64,000 bases of DNA from JAGOCV01 sp049445855 (GCF_049445855.1 NZ_JBMSDV010000001.1:496001-560000); one strand, 5' to 3'. Shown: positions 1-12,454, counted from the first letter of the stretch. Program-made: numbers and translations. The notes: generated by a model not told the origin, from the letters alone.

Positions 1-1
1 C

Positions 2-1057
2 TTCGTCACCAACCGGCTGCCCGAGCACACCACGGTGCACTGGCACGGTCAACGCCTGCCCAACGGCATGGACGGGGTCGGCGGGCTCACGCAGCCGCAG
101 ATTCCGGCGGGCAAGACCTTCGTCTACGAGTTCACCGCGCGCCGGCCCGGCACCTTCATGTACCACCCGCACGCCGACGAGATGGTGCAGATGGCCATGG
201 GCATGATGGGCATGTGGATCACGCATCCCCGCAGGCGGCATCCGCTCATCGACCCGGTGCAGCGCGACTTCTGCTTCCTGCTGGCGGCCTACGACGTCGA
301 ACCGGGTAGCCGAACACCGAAGGTCAACACCATGCTGGACCACAACATCTGGTCATGGAACTCTCGCGTGTTCCCGGGCATCGATTCGCTCAACGTGCGA
401 CTGGGCGACCGCGTGCGCATCCGCGTAGGCAATCTGACGATGACGAACCACCCCATCCATCTGCACGGCCACGAGTTCACCGTCACCGGCACCGACGGTG
501 GACCCGTGCCGAAAACGGCGCGCTGGCCCGAGGTCACCACGGATGTGGCGGTCGGCCAGATGCGGCAGCTCGACTTCATCGCCGACGAGGAAGGCGACTG
601 GGCGATCCACTGCCACAAGAGCCACCACGTCATGGGCGCGATGGGCCACGACGTGCCCACCATGATCGGCGTGGACCACAGCGGCGTGGCGGAAAAGATC
701 CGCAAGATCGTGCCGGACTACATGGTGATGGGCGACAAGGGCATGGCGGACATGGGCGCGATGGAGATGCCGCTGCCCGACAACACCTTCCCCATGATGA
801 CCGGCACCGGCCCCTTCGGTCCGCTGGAAATGGGCGGGATGTTCTCGGTGCTCAAGGTGCGCGCCGACCAGAAGGCCGGCGACTACAGCGACCCGGGCTG
901 GTTCACGCAGCCCGCGGGAACGCAGGCCCGCGAATGGACAGGCCCATTGCCCGAACCGAAGCGCGCGACGCGAGCCCCTGCGACAACCGGCGAGCCGGCA
1001 GGAACGGTCCGCAAGCCCGGTACCTCGGGCGCGCCCGACGCTCACAGACATCATTGA
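2..1057 (+). CDS. Multicopper oxidase, 5' end outside window
   Basis: This is the C-terminal 351 residues of a periplasmic copper oxidase (CopA/CueO/laccase superfamily); its start lies upstream of base 1. All four copper-binding motifs are readable: HWHG at the left edge, YHPHADE, then NHPIHLHGHEF and GDWAIHCHKSHHVMG, which together hold the type 1, 2 and 3 copper ligands. The tail is rich in Met and His (MVMGDKGMADMGAMEMP and later), as in copper-detoxifying oxidases. A CusF-type copper protein follows 26 bp downstream on the same strand, which supports a copper-resistance role. Substrate cannot be told from sequence; Cu(I) oxidation is an inference from the Met-rich segment and the neighbour. 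Confidence 0.9.
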   Translation, partial: FVTNRLPEHTTVHWHGQRLPNGMDGVGGLTQPQIPAGKTFVYEFTARRPGTFMYHPHADEMVQMAMGMMGMWITHPRRRHPLIDPVQRDFCFLLAAYDVEPGSRTPKVNTMLDHNIWSWNSRVFPGIDSLNVRLGDRVRIRVGNLTMTNHPIHLHGHEFTVTGTDGGPVPKTARWPEVTTDVAVGQMRQLDFIADEEGDWAIHCHKSHHVMGAMGHDVPTMIGVDHSGVAEKIRKIVPDYMVMGDKGMADMGAMEMPLPDNTFPMMTGTGPFGPLEMGGMFSVLKVRADQKAGDYSDPGWFTQPAGTQAREWTGPLPEPKRATRAPATTGEPAGTVRKPGTSGAPDAHRHH

Positions 1058-1083
1058 ATCGATCCATCAGACAGGACATCGAC

Positions 1084-1392
1084 ATGAAGAACACCCAACG
1101 ACTTCCCATTGCTGTCGCCATCGCCGCGCTGGGCTTCGCCGCCATTTCATCCGCGCAGGGTGCACTGCCCTGGGTCAACGCAGAAGTGCGCAAGGTCGAC
1201 CCGGCCGCGTCGAAGATAACCTTGCGGCACGAAGACATTCCCAATCTCGACATGCATGGCATGACCATGGTCTTCCAGGTGAAAGAACCTTCCCTGCTCG
1301 CCAACATCAGGTCCGGTGACAAGGTACGCTTTACGGTGGACAAGGTAAACGGCGCGTTCGTGGTGCAGAGCATGGAGCCTGCCGTGAAGTAG
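1084..1392 (+). CDS. CusF-like periplasmic copper-binding protein
   Basis: A 102-residue exported protein with a Sec signal peptide (cleavage likely after SSAQG near residue 22). It contains the CusF/EcF-type beta-barrel pattern: VRKVDPAASKITLRHEDI, then DMHGMTMVFQV, which supplies the His/Met/Met Cu(I) ligands, then LLANIRSGDKVRFTVDKV. In the family this protein ferries Cu(I) or Ag(I) in the periplasm. It sits directly behind the copper oxidase and is probably cotranscribed with it. The ATG follows AGACAGGACATCGAC, which offers a weak Shine-Dalgarno site. Confidence 0.88.
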   Translation: MKNTQRLPIAVAIAALGFAAISSAQGALPWVNAEVRKVDPAASKITLRHEDIPNLDMHGMTMVFQVKEPSLLANIRSGDKVRFTVDKVNGAFVVQSMEPAVK

Positions 1393-1432
1393 CCGCGACC
1401 CCGTGACGCGGGCCACATGGATAATGCCCCGC

Positions 1433-2440
1433 ATGACTGTGAACAGAAGCCGCCCGCCCCGCCGGCATAACGCCATCACCGACGTGGCAGGCATCGAGGT
1501 CGGCCATTTCACCGACACACGCCGCCCCACGGGCTGCACCGTCATCATGGCGCGCGAAGGCGCAGTGGGCGGTGTGGACGTGCGGGGTGCCGCACCCGGT
1601 ACGCGCGAGACCGACCTGCTCGCGCCCGGCAATTCCGTTGACAAGGTCCATGCCATCATGCTCGCGGGTGGCAGTGCATGGGGGCTCGAGGCCGCCACCG
1701 GCGCCGTGCGCTGGCTGGAGGAGCAAGGCGTCGGCCTGGACATCGGCGTGGCGCGCATTCCGCTCGTGCCCTCTGCCGTGCTGTTCGACGTGCTGGTGGG
1801 CGATGCGTCCATCCGGCCCGACGCAGCGGCCGGCTACGCCGCGTGCGCGGCAGCATCCACGAAGCGGCCGGCCGAAGGCAACGTCGGCGCAGGCACGGGT
1901 GCCGCCGTCGGCAAGATCTTCGGCATCGCGCGCGCCATGAAGGGCGGCATCGGGAGTGCGTCGGTCACGGTGGACGGCGTGACGGTTGGCGCCATCGTCG
2001 CGTGCAATGCGCTCGGTGACGTGGTCGACCCCGAAACCGGCGCGGTGATCGCCGGTGCGCGCACTGCCAACGGCCGCAAGCTGATGGATACGCGTCGCGC
2101 GCTGCTGCGCGGCGTGCCGCCGCAACCGATCCTTCGTGGCACCAACACGACCATCGGCGTCGTCGCCACGGATGCGTTGCTGACCAAGGTGCAGGCGCAT
2201 CGCCTCGCACAGGTCAGCCACGATGGCCTCGCGCGTGCGATCAACCCTGTGCACACACCGTCGGACGGTGACACGATGTTCGCGCTCGCAACAGGCCGTG
2301 TGAAGAAGTCACCCGGCATGTTCGTGTTGAGTACGATGGCCGCCGAGGTGACCGCCATCGCGATCGTGCGTGCCATCCGTGCGGCAAGGGGCATGCGTGC
2401 CGGCACGCTGCACCTGCCCAGCGCGGCCGATCTGGCCTGA
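1433..2440 (+). CDS. P1 family (DmpA-type) peptidase
   Basis: About 335 residues that match the DmpA/BapA-type N-terminal nucleophile peptidases (family S58/P1). The N-terminal segment NAITDVAGIEVGHFTD and the GCTVIMAREGAVGGVDVRG segment are characteristic. The motif RGTNTTIGVVATDA near residue 237 is where family members self-cleave before a Ser/Thr nucleophile. Known members release N-terminal D- or beta-amino acids from peptides; the substrate here is unknown. In-frame starts also exist at 1424 (ATG) and 1403 (GTG); none has a convincing ribosome site, and 1433 best fits family length. The TAXI receptor begins 16 bp after the stop. Confidence 0.85.
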   Translation: MTVNRSRPPRRHNAITDVAGIEVGHFTDTRRPTGCTVIMAREGAVGGVDVRGAAPGTRETDLLAPGNSVDKVHAIMLAGGSAWGLEAATGAVRWLEEQGVGLDIGVARIPLVPSAVLFDVLVGDASIRPDAAAGYAACAAASTKRPAEGNVGAGTGAAVGKIFGIARAMKGGIGSASVTVDGVTVGAIVACNALGDVVDPETGAVIAGARTANGRKLMDTRRALLRGVPPQPILRGTNTTIGVVATDALLTKVQAHRLAQVSHDGLARAINPVHTPSDGDTMFALATGRVKKSPGMFVLSTMAAEVTAIAIVRAIRAARGMRAGTLHLPSAADLA

Positions 2441-2456
2441 CACCGAACCGACGAAC

Positions 2457-3827
2457 ATGCCCCGCGCCATCCGCTACACCCTGCTGTCGATCCGCGAGAT
2501 GCTGGTCTCCGGCGGCCCGTTCATCCTGCTGGCCGTGCTGCTGCTGACGCTGGCCTACCTCTGGCTGGACCCGACCCCGCCGCGCCGCGTCACGCTGGCC
2601 ACCGGGCCCGCGCAAAGCGCGTACGAGGAATTCGGCAAGCGTTATGCGAAGGCGCTCTCGGTCAACGGGATCCAGGTGCAGTTGGTTCCGAGCGAGGGAT
2701 CTTCAGACAACCTGCGCATGCTGCGCGAAGGCAAGGCGGACCTCGCGTTCGTGCAGGGCGGCAGCAGCGGCACTGTCGATGCGGCAGCGGCGACGGGTGC
2801 GGATGCCCCGCCGCCCGAAAGCGGCATCGAATCGCTGGGCAGCCTGTTCGTCGAGCCGGTGTGGCTGTTCTACCGCGAGGCCGCAGCGCGCGGCGTGAAC
2901 CGCAGCACCGCGACGCTCGACGGCCTCGCGCAACTCAAGGGCCTGCGCGTGAACGTCGGCACCGAAGGCAGCGGCGTGCCGAGCCTGATGGACAAGCTGC
3001 TCGAAGCCAACGGCGTCGATCGCGCGAGCGTGAAACTTTCGCACCTGGCGCAGACACCGGCAACCGTGGCCTTCCTGGGCAACGAACTCGACGTGCTGGT
3101 CTTCGCCTCTGCCCCCGAGTCGCTGATGGTGCAGATGCTCCTGCGCACGCCCGGCGTGAAGCTGATGGACTTCGCGCAGAGTGAAGCCTATTCACGCCGC
3201 CTGCCCTTCCTCACACCTGTCGTGCTGCCGCGCGGCGTGGTGGATCTCGCGGGCGACGTGCCGCCGCGCGACGTGCGGCTTGTCGCATCCACCACCGAAC
3301 TGCTCGCGCGCGACGAAACGCACCCGGCACTGCTGCAGCTTTTCTCGCAGGCTTCGATGACGCTGCACGGCGGCGCGGGCTGGTTCAACCGCGCACGTGA
3401 ATTTCCCAACGGCACGCACACCTCCTTCCCGCTGTCGGCCGAAGCCGAACGCGCGATGCGCGACGGCCCGCCGCTGCTGCAGCGCTACCTGCCGTTCTGG
3501 TTTGCCAACCTGGTCGAGCGCATGTGGCTGGTGCTGGGCATCATCGTCGCCGTGCTGCTGCCAGCCAGCCGCATCGTGCCGCCGCTCTATGCGTTCCGCA
3601 TCCGCTCACGCGTGTTCCGCTGGTATGCGCAGCTGCGCGACCTCGAAGAGCAATTCGAAGAGAAGCCCGATCAGGCCGCCGGGTTGGTGAAGGCGCTGGA
3701 CGAACTGGAATTGCGCGTGGAGAAAATCAATGTGCCGCTGTCGTACGCGGACGAGTTGTATGCGCTGCGCCACCACATCAGCCTCGTACGGACACGCATG
3801 GCGAACCCGCTGGACTCCACGGGCTGA
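2457..3827 (+). CDS. TAXI-family solute receptor, membrane-anchored
   Basis: 456 residues. An N-terminal membrane anchor (about residues 19-37, PFILLAVLLLTLAYLWL) is followed by a TAXI-type periplasmic binding fold with RRVTLATGPAQSAYEEFGKRYA, a GKADLAFVQGG motif and LRVNVGTEGSGV. After the binding domain comes a second hydrophobic helix (FANLVERMWLVLGIIVAVLL) and a roughly 90-residue charged cytosolic tail. Ordinary TAXI receptors are about 320 residues and pair with a fused DctQM permease; none is adjacent here. The tail suggests a sensory or scaffold role instead of simple transport, but this is inference. Confidence 0.82.
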   Translation: MPRAIRYTLLSIREMLVSGGPFILLAVLLLTLAYLWLDPTPPRRVTLATGPAQSAYEEFGKRYAKALSVNGIQVQLVPSEGSSDNLRMLREGKADLAFVQGGSSGTVDAAAATGADAPPPESGIESLGSLFVEPVWLFYREAAARGVNRSTATLDGLAQLKGLRVNVGTEGSGVPSLMDKLLEANGVDRASVKLSHLAQTPATVAFLGNELDVLVFASAPESLMVQMLLRTPGVKLMDFAQSEAYSRRLPFLTPVVLPRGVVDLAGDVPPRDVRLVASTTELLARDETHPALLQLFSQASMTLHGGAGWFNRAREFPNGTHTSFPLSAEAERAMRDGPPLLQRYLPFWFANLVERMWLVLGIIVAVLLPASRIVPPLYAFRIRSRVFRWYAQLRDLEEQFEEKPDQAAGLVKALDELELRVEKINVPLSYADELYALRHHISLVRTRMANPLDSTG

Positions 3828-3841
3828 TCGGGCCGTCGGGC

Positions 3842-6388
3842 CTAGAGGTTCAGATCGAGATCGAGGCTGTTGCGCAACGCCTTCTGGGCAACCGCATCCA
3901 GCGCTTCTTCCACCACGCCCTGCGAAATCACCGTGACCGAGCCGCGTGCGAGCAGCTTGTCCAGCGCACGGCGCGTGAGCGAGTGCGTGGTACCTGCTGC
4001 ATCGGTGAACATGAACAGCGTGCCGTAAGGGCTGGACCACGTGAGCTGCGCGCGCAGCGTCTGGTCGTGCAGGCTGAGTTCCACCCATGCGCCGGCGGGG
4101 ATGGGCGGCTTGCTGCGCTCGGATGCTTTCGCATCTTCCTCGCCATCGGGCGCTTGCGGCGTGGTCGATTCGAATGACGACTCGGTGTCCTTGAACTGGC
4201 TGCCATGCGTGGCCTGCGCCTCGCCCACATCCAGGAAGCCGGTGTCCTGCATCTCCGTCGGGCCGAGCCACGGGTCGTTGGTGTCAGAGCCGTCGAGACG
4301 CGTCGCGGCATGGTCGGTGCCTCGCGTCACGCCTTTCCTGCGCTCGCCCGGCTTCGGCGGCTTGAGCACGTTGTCGTAGATGCCCATGAGCACCATGCCG
4401 AAGGCATCCACCTGCGGTTGCGGGAAGTCGATCAGCCGCAGGCCCTGCGCCAGTCGCTCGAGCATCGCGGGAATCAGGTTCTGGATGCGCGTGATGTCCG
4501 CTTGCTTCTGTTCGGGCTGCGTGGTCCAGATCAGGTCGTTGGCAACACCCATGTAGCCGCCCGGATCGGTGGCGCCCTTGCGGTCGGCCAGGCGCGCTTC
4601 GGCCAGCACCTGCGCCCACGGACCGCACAGGAACGCCAGCACTTCCGCAGGGGCCATGCTGGCGCCGGGTTTGCCACGCATCTCGCCGGCCAGGCGCTCG
4701 GCCAGCAGATTGCGCTGCTCCGCGTGCAACAGTGCATGCACCGCCTTGTCGCGCTGCTTGTTCTCGCGCTGCTCCTGCTGCTGCCAGTCGGCTTCGAGCG
4801 TCTTGAGCGCGTACTCGAAGGGGTCGGTGCTCTTGATCTGCGAGATGGCCAGCACCTCGGCTGCATCGCGCATGGATTTCACGAACTGGTCGAAACCCGG
4901 CGTGACGATGGTCGCGTAAGCCAGGCTGCGCTCGGTCATGCGCTCGAGCAGGCGGCGCGCGACGTGCTGTTTGTCGCTGAAGAAGCGCGGATCGATCAGC
5001 GCCAGGCGCAGATAGGCGGGTTCGACGCGGCGCAGCACGGCCTGCACCGGCGGCAACAGGTTCTGGTCCTGGGCGATGTTCTCGAACATCAGGTTCACGA
5101 CTTCGAGGCCGAGCGCCTGGCCCATGCCCTTGGCGTCGCGCCGCAGGTTTTCGAGCGTGGTGTCGAGGCCGGGGGAGCCTGTTGTCAGGCCACCGGCGCC
5201 AGTAGGCTTGCGGTCGGCCAGGCGCTTGAGCACGTGATCGACCTGGCGCATTTCCTCCAGCGCGTCAAATGCAGCCGGCACCGTGTGGCCGAAATCGGGG
5301 GGGGCTTCGTCGCCGTAATCAGTGGCGCCCGAGCCGCCAGCACCACCCGTGCCGCCGCCACCCATCCCGCCGTAACCGTACCCATAGCCGGTACCGCCTG
5401 CGCCACCTCTGGAACCGCCGGTCTGGCCCATTACATTGTTCGAAGCGGCAACGAGCCCTTGTCGCGCGGAATCGAGCTCGCCAGCCAGCAGCCTGCGAAG
5501 CTGGTCCACCGTGAGGAGCGCCTGCTCGCCGTACTGGCGACCGCCGGTGCCACCGCCAGCGGGTGAACCAGCACCCGTGCCGCCCCCGCTACCCCCCATC
5601 CCGCCCGTTCCCCCCGTCCTCGGGGCATCGAAGCCGCGGATGACACCGCCGGGCGCGCCTGCGCCGCCGCGCGTCTTGCCTTTTGCAGTCGCCGGATTGC
5701 CCGCATGCGCGGTCTGTGTCACCACATAACCCACAGGACGCACACCGTTGGACTGCAGCATCGTGCTGAGGTCCGCATAGGTTTCACGCAGGCGATCGCC
5801 CAGCGCCACACCCATGAACTGCATCCAGCGCACACGCACGGCGTTGTCGGCATTGGTGAGCTTGAGCACCGTGCGCAGCGCCTTGACGTAGATCTCGGGC
5901 CGGAAAGGGTTGCGATCCGGCTGGACGGTCTTGAGGCCGAGTACCGAACAGATGAGCGCGTTGAGTTCGGCCAACTGCAGCTCGGCCACGGCCATGGCAG
6001 TCTGCTGCGCACGGGCCAGCTCGATGCTTTCCTGCACCTGCGACTCGTCCATGAGCTCGAGTTCATCGAAGCGGATCGACGCGCCCGGGGTCGGCGACGA
6101 AGGCTTGTTGCGCTGCTGCCGCGCGTCGGTGGAAATGGCCTCCGAGAAGGCGGCCATGAGCGTCATCGGGAAGCGGTCGCGCAGCAGGCCTTCATGGGCG
6201 CTCAACTGGCGGCCCGACTCGACGAGAACCTGGCGCTCCTGCGGGTCGAGCTCGATGCTGGCGCGCTGCTGGATGGCGCCCCGGCCCTTGTCGACCAGAT
6301 GCTCCATCAGTTGCTTGCCTTCGTTGGCAGCCTTCGTCACGCACTGCTGGTAGAGCGCGGCTTGTGCTGACTGCAGCATTTCAGGCAT
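3842..6388 (-). CDS. DUF1631 family protein
   Basis: An 848-residue cytoplasmic protein of the DUF1631 family, which is widespread in beta- and gammaproteobacteria and has no settled function. It starts MPEMLQSAQAALYQQCV and ends in the conserved acid-leucine tail ALRNSLDLDLNL. Helical regions flank a long low-complexity segment around residues 240-370 made of Gly-rich tracts such as GGTGGMGGSGGGTGAG and GYGYGYGGMGGGG. The C-terminal part (WVELSLHDQTLRAQLTW) looks like a PilZ-type beta region. It converges with the TAXI gene, whose stop lies 14 bp away. Nothing in the context gives a pathway. Confidence 0.8.
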   Translation of the reverse strand: MPEMLQSAQAALYQQCVTKAANEGKQLMEHLVDKGRGAIQQRASIELDPQERQVLVESGRQLSAHEGLLRDRFPMTLMAAFSEAISTDARQQRNKPSSPTPGASIRFDELELMDESQVQESIELARAQQTAMAVAELQLAELNALICSVLGLKTVQPDRNPFRPEIYVKALRTVLKLTNADNAVRVRWMQFMGVALGDRLRETYADLSTMLQSNGVRPVGYVVTQTAHAGNPATAKGKTRGGAGAPGGVIRGFDAPRTGGTGGMGGSGGGTGAGSPAGGGTGGRQYGEQALLTVDQLRRLLAGELDSARQGLVAASNNVMGQTGGSRGGAGGTGYGYGYGGMGGGGTGGAGGSGATDYGDEAPPDFGHTVPAAFDALEEMRQVDHVLKRLADRKPTGAGGLTTGSPGLDTTLENLRRDAKGMGQALGLEVVNLMFENIAQDQNLLPPVQAVLRRVEPAYLRLALIDPRFFSDKQHVARRLLERMTERSLAYATIVTPGFDQFVKSMRDAAEVLAISQIKSTDPFEYALKTLEADWQQQEQRENKQRDKAVHALLHAEQRNLLAERLAGEMRGKPGASMAPAEVLAFLCGPWAQVLAEARLADRKGATDPGGYMGVANDLIWTTQPEQKQADITRIQNLIPAMLERLAQGLRLIDFPQPQVDAFGMVLMGIYDNVLKPPKPGERRKGVTRGTDHAATRLDGSDTNDPWLGPTEMQDTGFLDVGEAQATHGSQFKDTESSFESTTPQAPDGEEDAKASERSKPPIPAGAWVELSLHDQTLRAQLTWSSPYGTLFMFTDAAGTTHSLTRRALDKLLARGSVTVISQGVVEEALDAVAQKALRNSLDLDLNL

Positions 6389-6422
6389 GACCAGTTGACC
6401 CCGACGAACGACCCACGGTTGA

Positions 6423-8084
<1,662 letters not shown>

Positions 8085-8439
8085 GTGTGTGAAATCCGTT
8101 GCCCGTCGGGCAAAGCAAAAGTCGAACCGCCCTGACCGGGCGACCGTGTTGTATTTGGGAACCCGCCATTATCGCGGCTTGGCGACCCGAATCTTGACGG
8201 AATGCCAAGTTATGCACGATCGGGGCAGGGGCCTGGCAATCTCCGCACCCGAAACGTGCGACAATGCGGGCTGCACGCGCTTCAATCATGCGTGCACCGG
8301 CACACTGCCGGGGAGTCTCAGGCCATCGCGCCACTCCGTCTTTCCCGATCCCATCTGCCTCTGATTGGCCCTGCCGTTTCCTCCCGGAAACAGCCGGTTC
8401 AGGCCGATACCCCAGCGCCCCGGTTTGGGCGCTCTCCAA
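8085..8439. other. Divergent intergenic region, ettA/rhlE
   Basis: This 355-bp non-coding stretch must carry promoters for both flanking genes. On the + strand TTGACG (near 8194) and GACAAT (near 8258) resemble promoter elements but are not at ideal spacing with each other. Three short hairpins stand out on the rhlE side: CCGGCA-CAC-TGCCGG near 8298, GTTTCC-TCCC-GGAAAC near 8379 and a perfect 7-bp stem next to the start codon (listed separately). I see no credible ORF. Confidence 0.5.
8414..8433 (+). promoter_or_regulatory. 5' UTR hairpin just upstream of rhlE
   Basis: AGCGCCC, loop CGGTTT, GGGCGCT forms a perfect 7-bp GC-rich stem ending 6 bases before the ATG at 8440. It occupies the place where a Shine-Dalgarno site should be, and none is visible. 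It could limit translation until the helicase or higher temperature melts it; this is inference. Confidence 0.4.
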
Positions 8440-10005
<1,566 letters not shown>

Positions 10006-10108
10006 GTCCTGCGCGGCGGTCCATTGCGTGGGTCGCCGCCCGGCACACGGGTGATGCTGGCGAGCGAGTTGCAGCAGTTCGCCACTGAGGGCGCGCGCTT
10101 CGACCGGC

Positions 10109-11305
10109 TTACCCCTGCGAGATGCGCACGATCGCATCCTTGCGCTTGTGCAGGTCGGGCAGCAGTTCGATGCCCAGCCCCGGCTTGTCGTTCAGCGAAA
10201 TCATTCCCTCGTCCACACGCGGCAACTCGGTCACGAGTTCCTTGTACCAGCCGGTGAAGAAGGCGCGCACGCTCTCCTGGATGAGCGCATTCGGCGCGTG
10301 CAGCGACAGGTGGGTCGAAGCGGCCCACACCACCGGTCCGGTGCAGTCGTGCGGTGCCACGGGCAACTGCCAGGCATCGGCCATCGCGGCAATCTTGCGC
10401 GCTTCGGTCAGGCCACCGCACCAGCTCAGGTCGAGCATGGCGACGCCCGCGACGCCGGTCTGCAGGTAGTCCTTGAAGCCCCACTTGTACGACAGCGTCT
10501 CGCTCGCGCAGACGAGCGCCTTGCAGTCTTCGGCGTAAGACTCCAGCAGTTCGAGGCTGTCCATGCGGATCGCATCTTCGTGCCAGAAGGTGTCGAACTC
10601 CTGGAGCGCCCGCGCGATGCGGCGTGCCATCGGCAACCGCCAGAGGCTGTGGAACTCCACCATGATGTCCATGCGGTCGCCCACGGCTTTGCGTATCTTG
10701 CGGAACGGTTCCAGCGCCGCGTCGAGGTCTTCCGGGCTGATGTATTGCCCGTCGCTGCGCTCGGCCGCCGGATCGAACGGCCAGATCTTCATCGCGGTGA
10801 TGCCTTCGGACAGCAGCGACTCGGCCAGTTCGTCCGCATGGTGCAGGAAGCCCTGCAGGTCTTCGTACGGCCCCGCGTTGTTGCCCAGGCCCCAGTTGGA
10901 ACTCGTCTGGTTCGTCGCACTGCGGATGTACTGGTAGCCCGCGCAGGTGTTGTAGATGCGGATGCTGTCGCGGCTCTTGCCGCCCAGCGCCGTGTGCACC
11001 GGCATGCCGGCGGCCTTGCCGAAGATGTCCCACAGCGCGATGTCAGTTGCCGAATTGCCGCGCGTCTCGACACCGGACCCGCGCCAGCCCAGGTAGCCCG
11101 TGATGTCCTTGTTGCGCGCCTCGATGTCCAGCGGGTTCTTGCCGAGCAGCTTCGGTCCGACCCACTCATGGACATAGGCCTCGACCGCTGCAGCGCCCAT
11201 GAAGGTCTCGCCGAGACCCACGAGACCCTCATCCGTGTGCAGGCGCAACCAGATGATGTTCGGAAACTCCCCGAGCCGGACCGTCTCGACTTTGGTGATC
11301 TTCAT
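10109..11305 (-). CDS. Enolase-superfamily sugar-acid dehydratase
   Basis: 398 residues, mandelate racemase/muconate lactonizing enzyme family. The start MKITKVETVRLG is typical. Metal ligands are E217 (MVEFHSLW), E243 (WHEDAIR) and E269 (ASETLS); K173 (AMKIWPFD) and H319 (VAPHDCTGP) are the likely acid/base pair. The Glu/Glu/Glu ligand set and the distal His fit the D-galactonate/gluconate-type dehydratase branch. It is the last gene behind a TRAP transporter and an FCD-GntR regulator, so it probably dehydrates the imported sugar acid to a 2-keto-3-deoxy acid. The exact substrate is not readable. Confidence 0.85.
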   Translation of the reverse strand: MKITKVETVRLGEFPNIIWLRLHTDEGLVGLGETFMGAAAVEAYVHEWVGPKLLGKNPLDIEARNKDITGYLGWRGSGVETRGNSATDIALWDIFGKAAGMPVHTALGGKSRDSIRIYNTCAGYQYIRSATNQTSSNWGLGNNAGPYEDLQGFLHHADELAESLLSEGITAMKIWPFDPAAERSDGQYISPEDLDAALEPFRKIRKAVGDRMDIMVEFHSLWRLPMARRIARALQEFDTFWHEDAIRMDSLELLESYAEDCKALVCASETLSYKWGFKDYLQTGVAGVAMLDLSWCGGLTEARKIAAMADAWQLPVAPHDCTGPVVWAASTHLSLHAPNALIQESVRAFFTGWYKELVTELPRVDEGMISLNDKPGLGIELLPDLHKRKDAIVRISQG

Positions 11306-11331
11306 GAATTGAAATCCAGACCGCCGCGGAA

Positions 11332-11389
11332 CCGGCTTTGCCGGGCCGCCAGCGGTGCCCCTTTGAGGGGGAAGCGCCAAAGGCGCTTC
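11332..11389. repeat. Three-hairpin intergenic element / terminator
   Basis: Between the TRAP receptor and the dehydratase lie three adjacent palindromes: CCGG-CTTTG-CCGG (11332-11344), CCCC-TTTGA-GGGG (11358-11370) and GAAGCGCC-AAA-GGCGCTTC (11371-11389). Elements of this layout are, from memory, abundant between Comamonadaceae genes. It may attenuate transcription or stabilise the upstream mRNA, so that receptor is made in excess of enzyme. No second copy was noticed in this window. Confidence 0.55.
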
Positions 11390-11399
11390 GGGGGTGGGG

Positions 11400-12404
11400 T
11401 CAGCTCCTTGCCTTCTTCAGCGAATCGAGCACGATGTTCACGGCCTCCGGCCCGATCGTCGGGATGTTCTTGTCGTACACCGGCTTCACCTTCTCGAACA
11501 TGCGCTTCTGCTCGGCCGCAGACACCTCGTTCACCGTCATGCCCTTGGTCTTGAGCGAGGCGAGCGACTTCTCGTTGAGCGAGCGGTTGGCTGCACGTTG
11601 CACCTTCTGTCCTTCCATCGCGGCTTCACGCAAGACGGCCTGTTCCTGCGGGTTCAATTGGTCCCACAGCTTCTTGCTGTAGAGCACCAGGAACGGCGTG
11701 TACGCATGGCGCGTGATCGACAGGTACTTCTGCACTTCGTTGAACTTCGAGGTCTCGATCGTCACGAAAGGATTTTCCTGACCGTCGATGGTCTTGGTCT
11801 CCAGTGCCGTGAACACTTCGGGGAACGGCATGGGCACGGCGTTGGTGCCCAAGGTCTTGAAGGTGTCAAGGAAGATGTTGTTCTGCATCACGCGCAGCTT
11901 CACGCCGTCGAAGTCCTCCACCTTGCCTACGGGGCGCTTGCTGTTCGTGAGGTTGCGGAAGCCGTTCTCCCAGTACGCGAGATTCACCAGGCCGGCTTCC
12001 TCGAGTTTCTTGTTGAAGTAGGCACCGGCGGGGCCGTCGAGCACGGTGTCGGCTTCCTTCTCGTTGGCAAAAAGGAAAGGCAGGTCGAACACACCCAGTT
12101 CCTTCACGATGCCCACGAGCGGCGACGACGACGTGCACACCATCTCCTGCGTGCCCGCACGCAGTGCCTGCGAGGCCTGCAGGTCGTTGCCGGCCGAACC
12201 GCCCCAGAAGGCGGCGATCTTCATCTTGCCGCCTGTCCTGGCGGCAAGCACTTCCTGCATCTTCTTCACACCCAGGCCCACGGGGTGGTCCTCGTTCACA
12301 CCGTTGGTGAACTTGATGGTGCGCTCTGCGAACTGCGCGAAGGCCGGCGCGGCGGCCAGCAAGGTTGCGGCGGCCACGGCCACCAGGGTCCTGCGTTTCA
12401 ACAT
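11400..12404 (-). CDS. TRAP transporter substrate-binding protein (DctP type)
   Basis: 334 residues with a Sec signal peptide (MLKRRTLVAVAAATLLAAA, cleavage after AFA). The mature part begins with the family pattern IKFTNGVNEDHPVGLGVKKM and continues with GGSAGNDLQASQALRAG and DFDGVKLRVMQN, including the Arg that pairs with the ligand carboxylate. It captures an organic acid in the periplasm and hands it to the DctQM permease encoded just upstream. A good ribosome site (AGAGGAGACAAACC) precedes the ATG. The downstream dehydratase and divergent sugar-acid enzymes suggest an aldonate-type ligand. Confidence 0.93.
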   Translation of the reverse strand: MLKRRTLVAVAAATLLAAAPAFAQFAERTIKFTNGVNEDHPVGLGVKKMQEVLAARTGGKMKIAAFWGGSAGNDLQASQALRAGTQEMVCTSSSPLVGIVKELGVFDLPFLFANEKEADTVLDGPAGAYFNKKLEEAGLVNLAYWENGFRNLTNSKRPVGKVEDFDGVKLRVMQNNIFLDTFKTLGTNAVPMPFPEVFTALETKTIDGQENPFVTIETSKFNEVQKYLSITRHAYTPFLVLYSKKLWDQLNPQEQAVLREAAMEGQKVQRAANRSLNEKSLASLKTKGMTVNEVSAAEQKRMFEKVKPVYDKNIPTIGPEAVNIVLDSLKKARS

Positions 12405-12454
12405 GGTTTGTCTCCTCTGGGTCTACGGTTGGCTATCGAACATGAAAAAAGGAA

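Noticed and set aside
4205..5566. 453-residue plus-strand open frame inside the DUF1631 gene
   Set aside because: Antisense shadow with no recognisable domain; DUF1631 reading frame is clearly coding.
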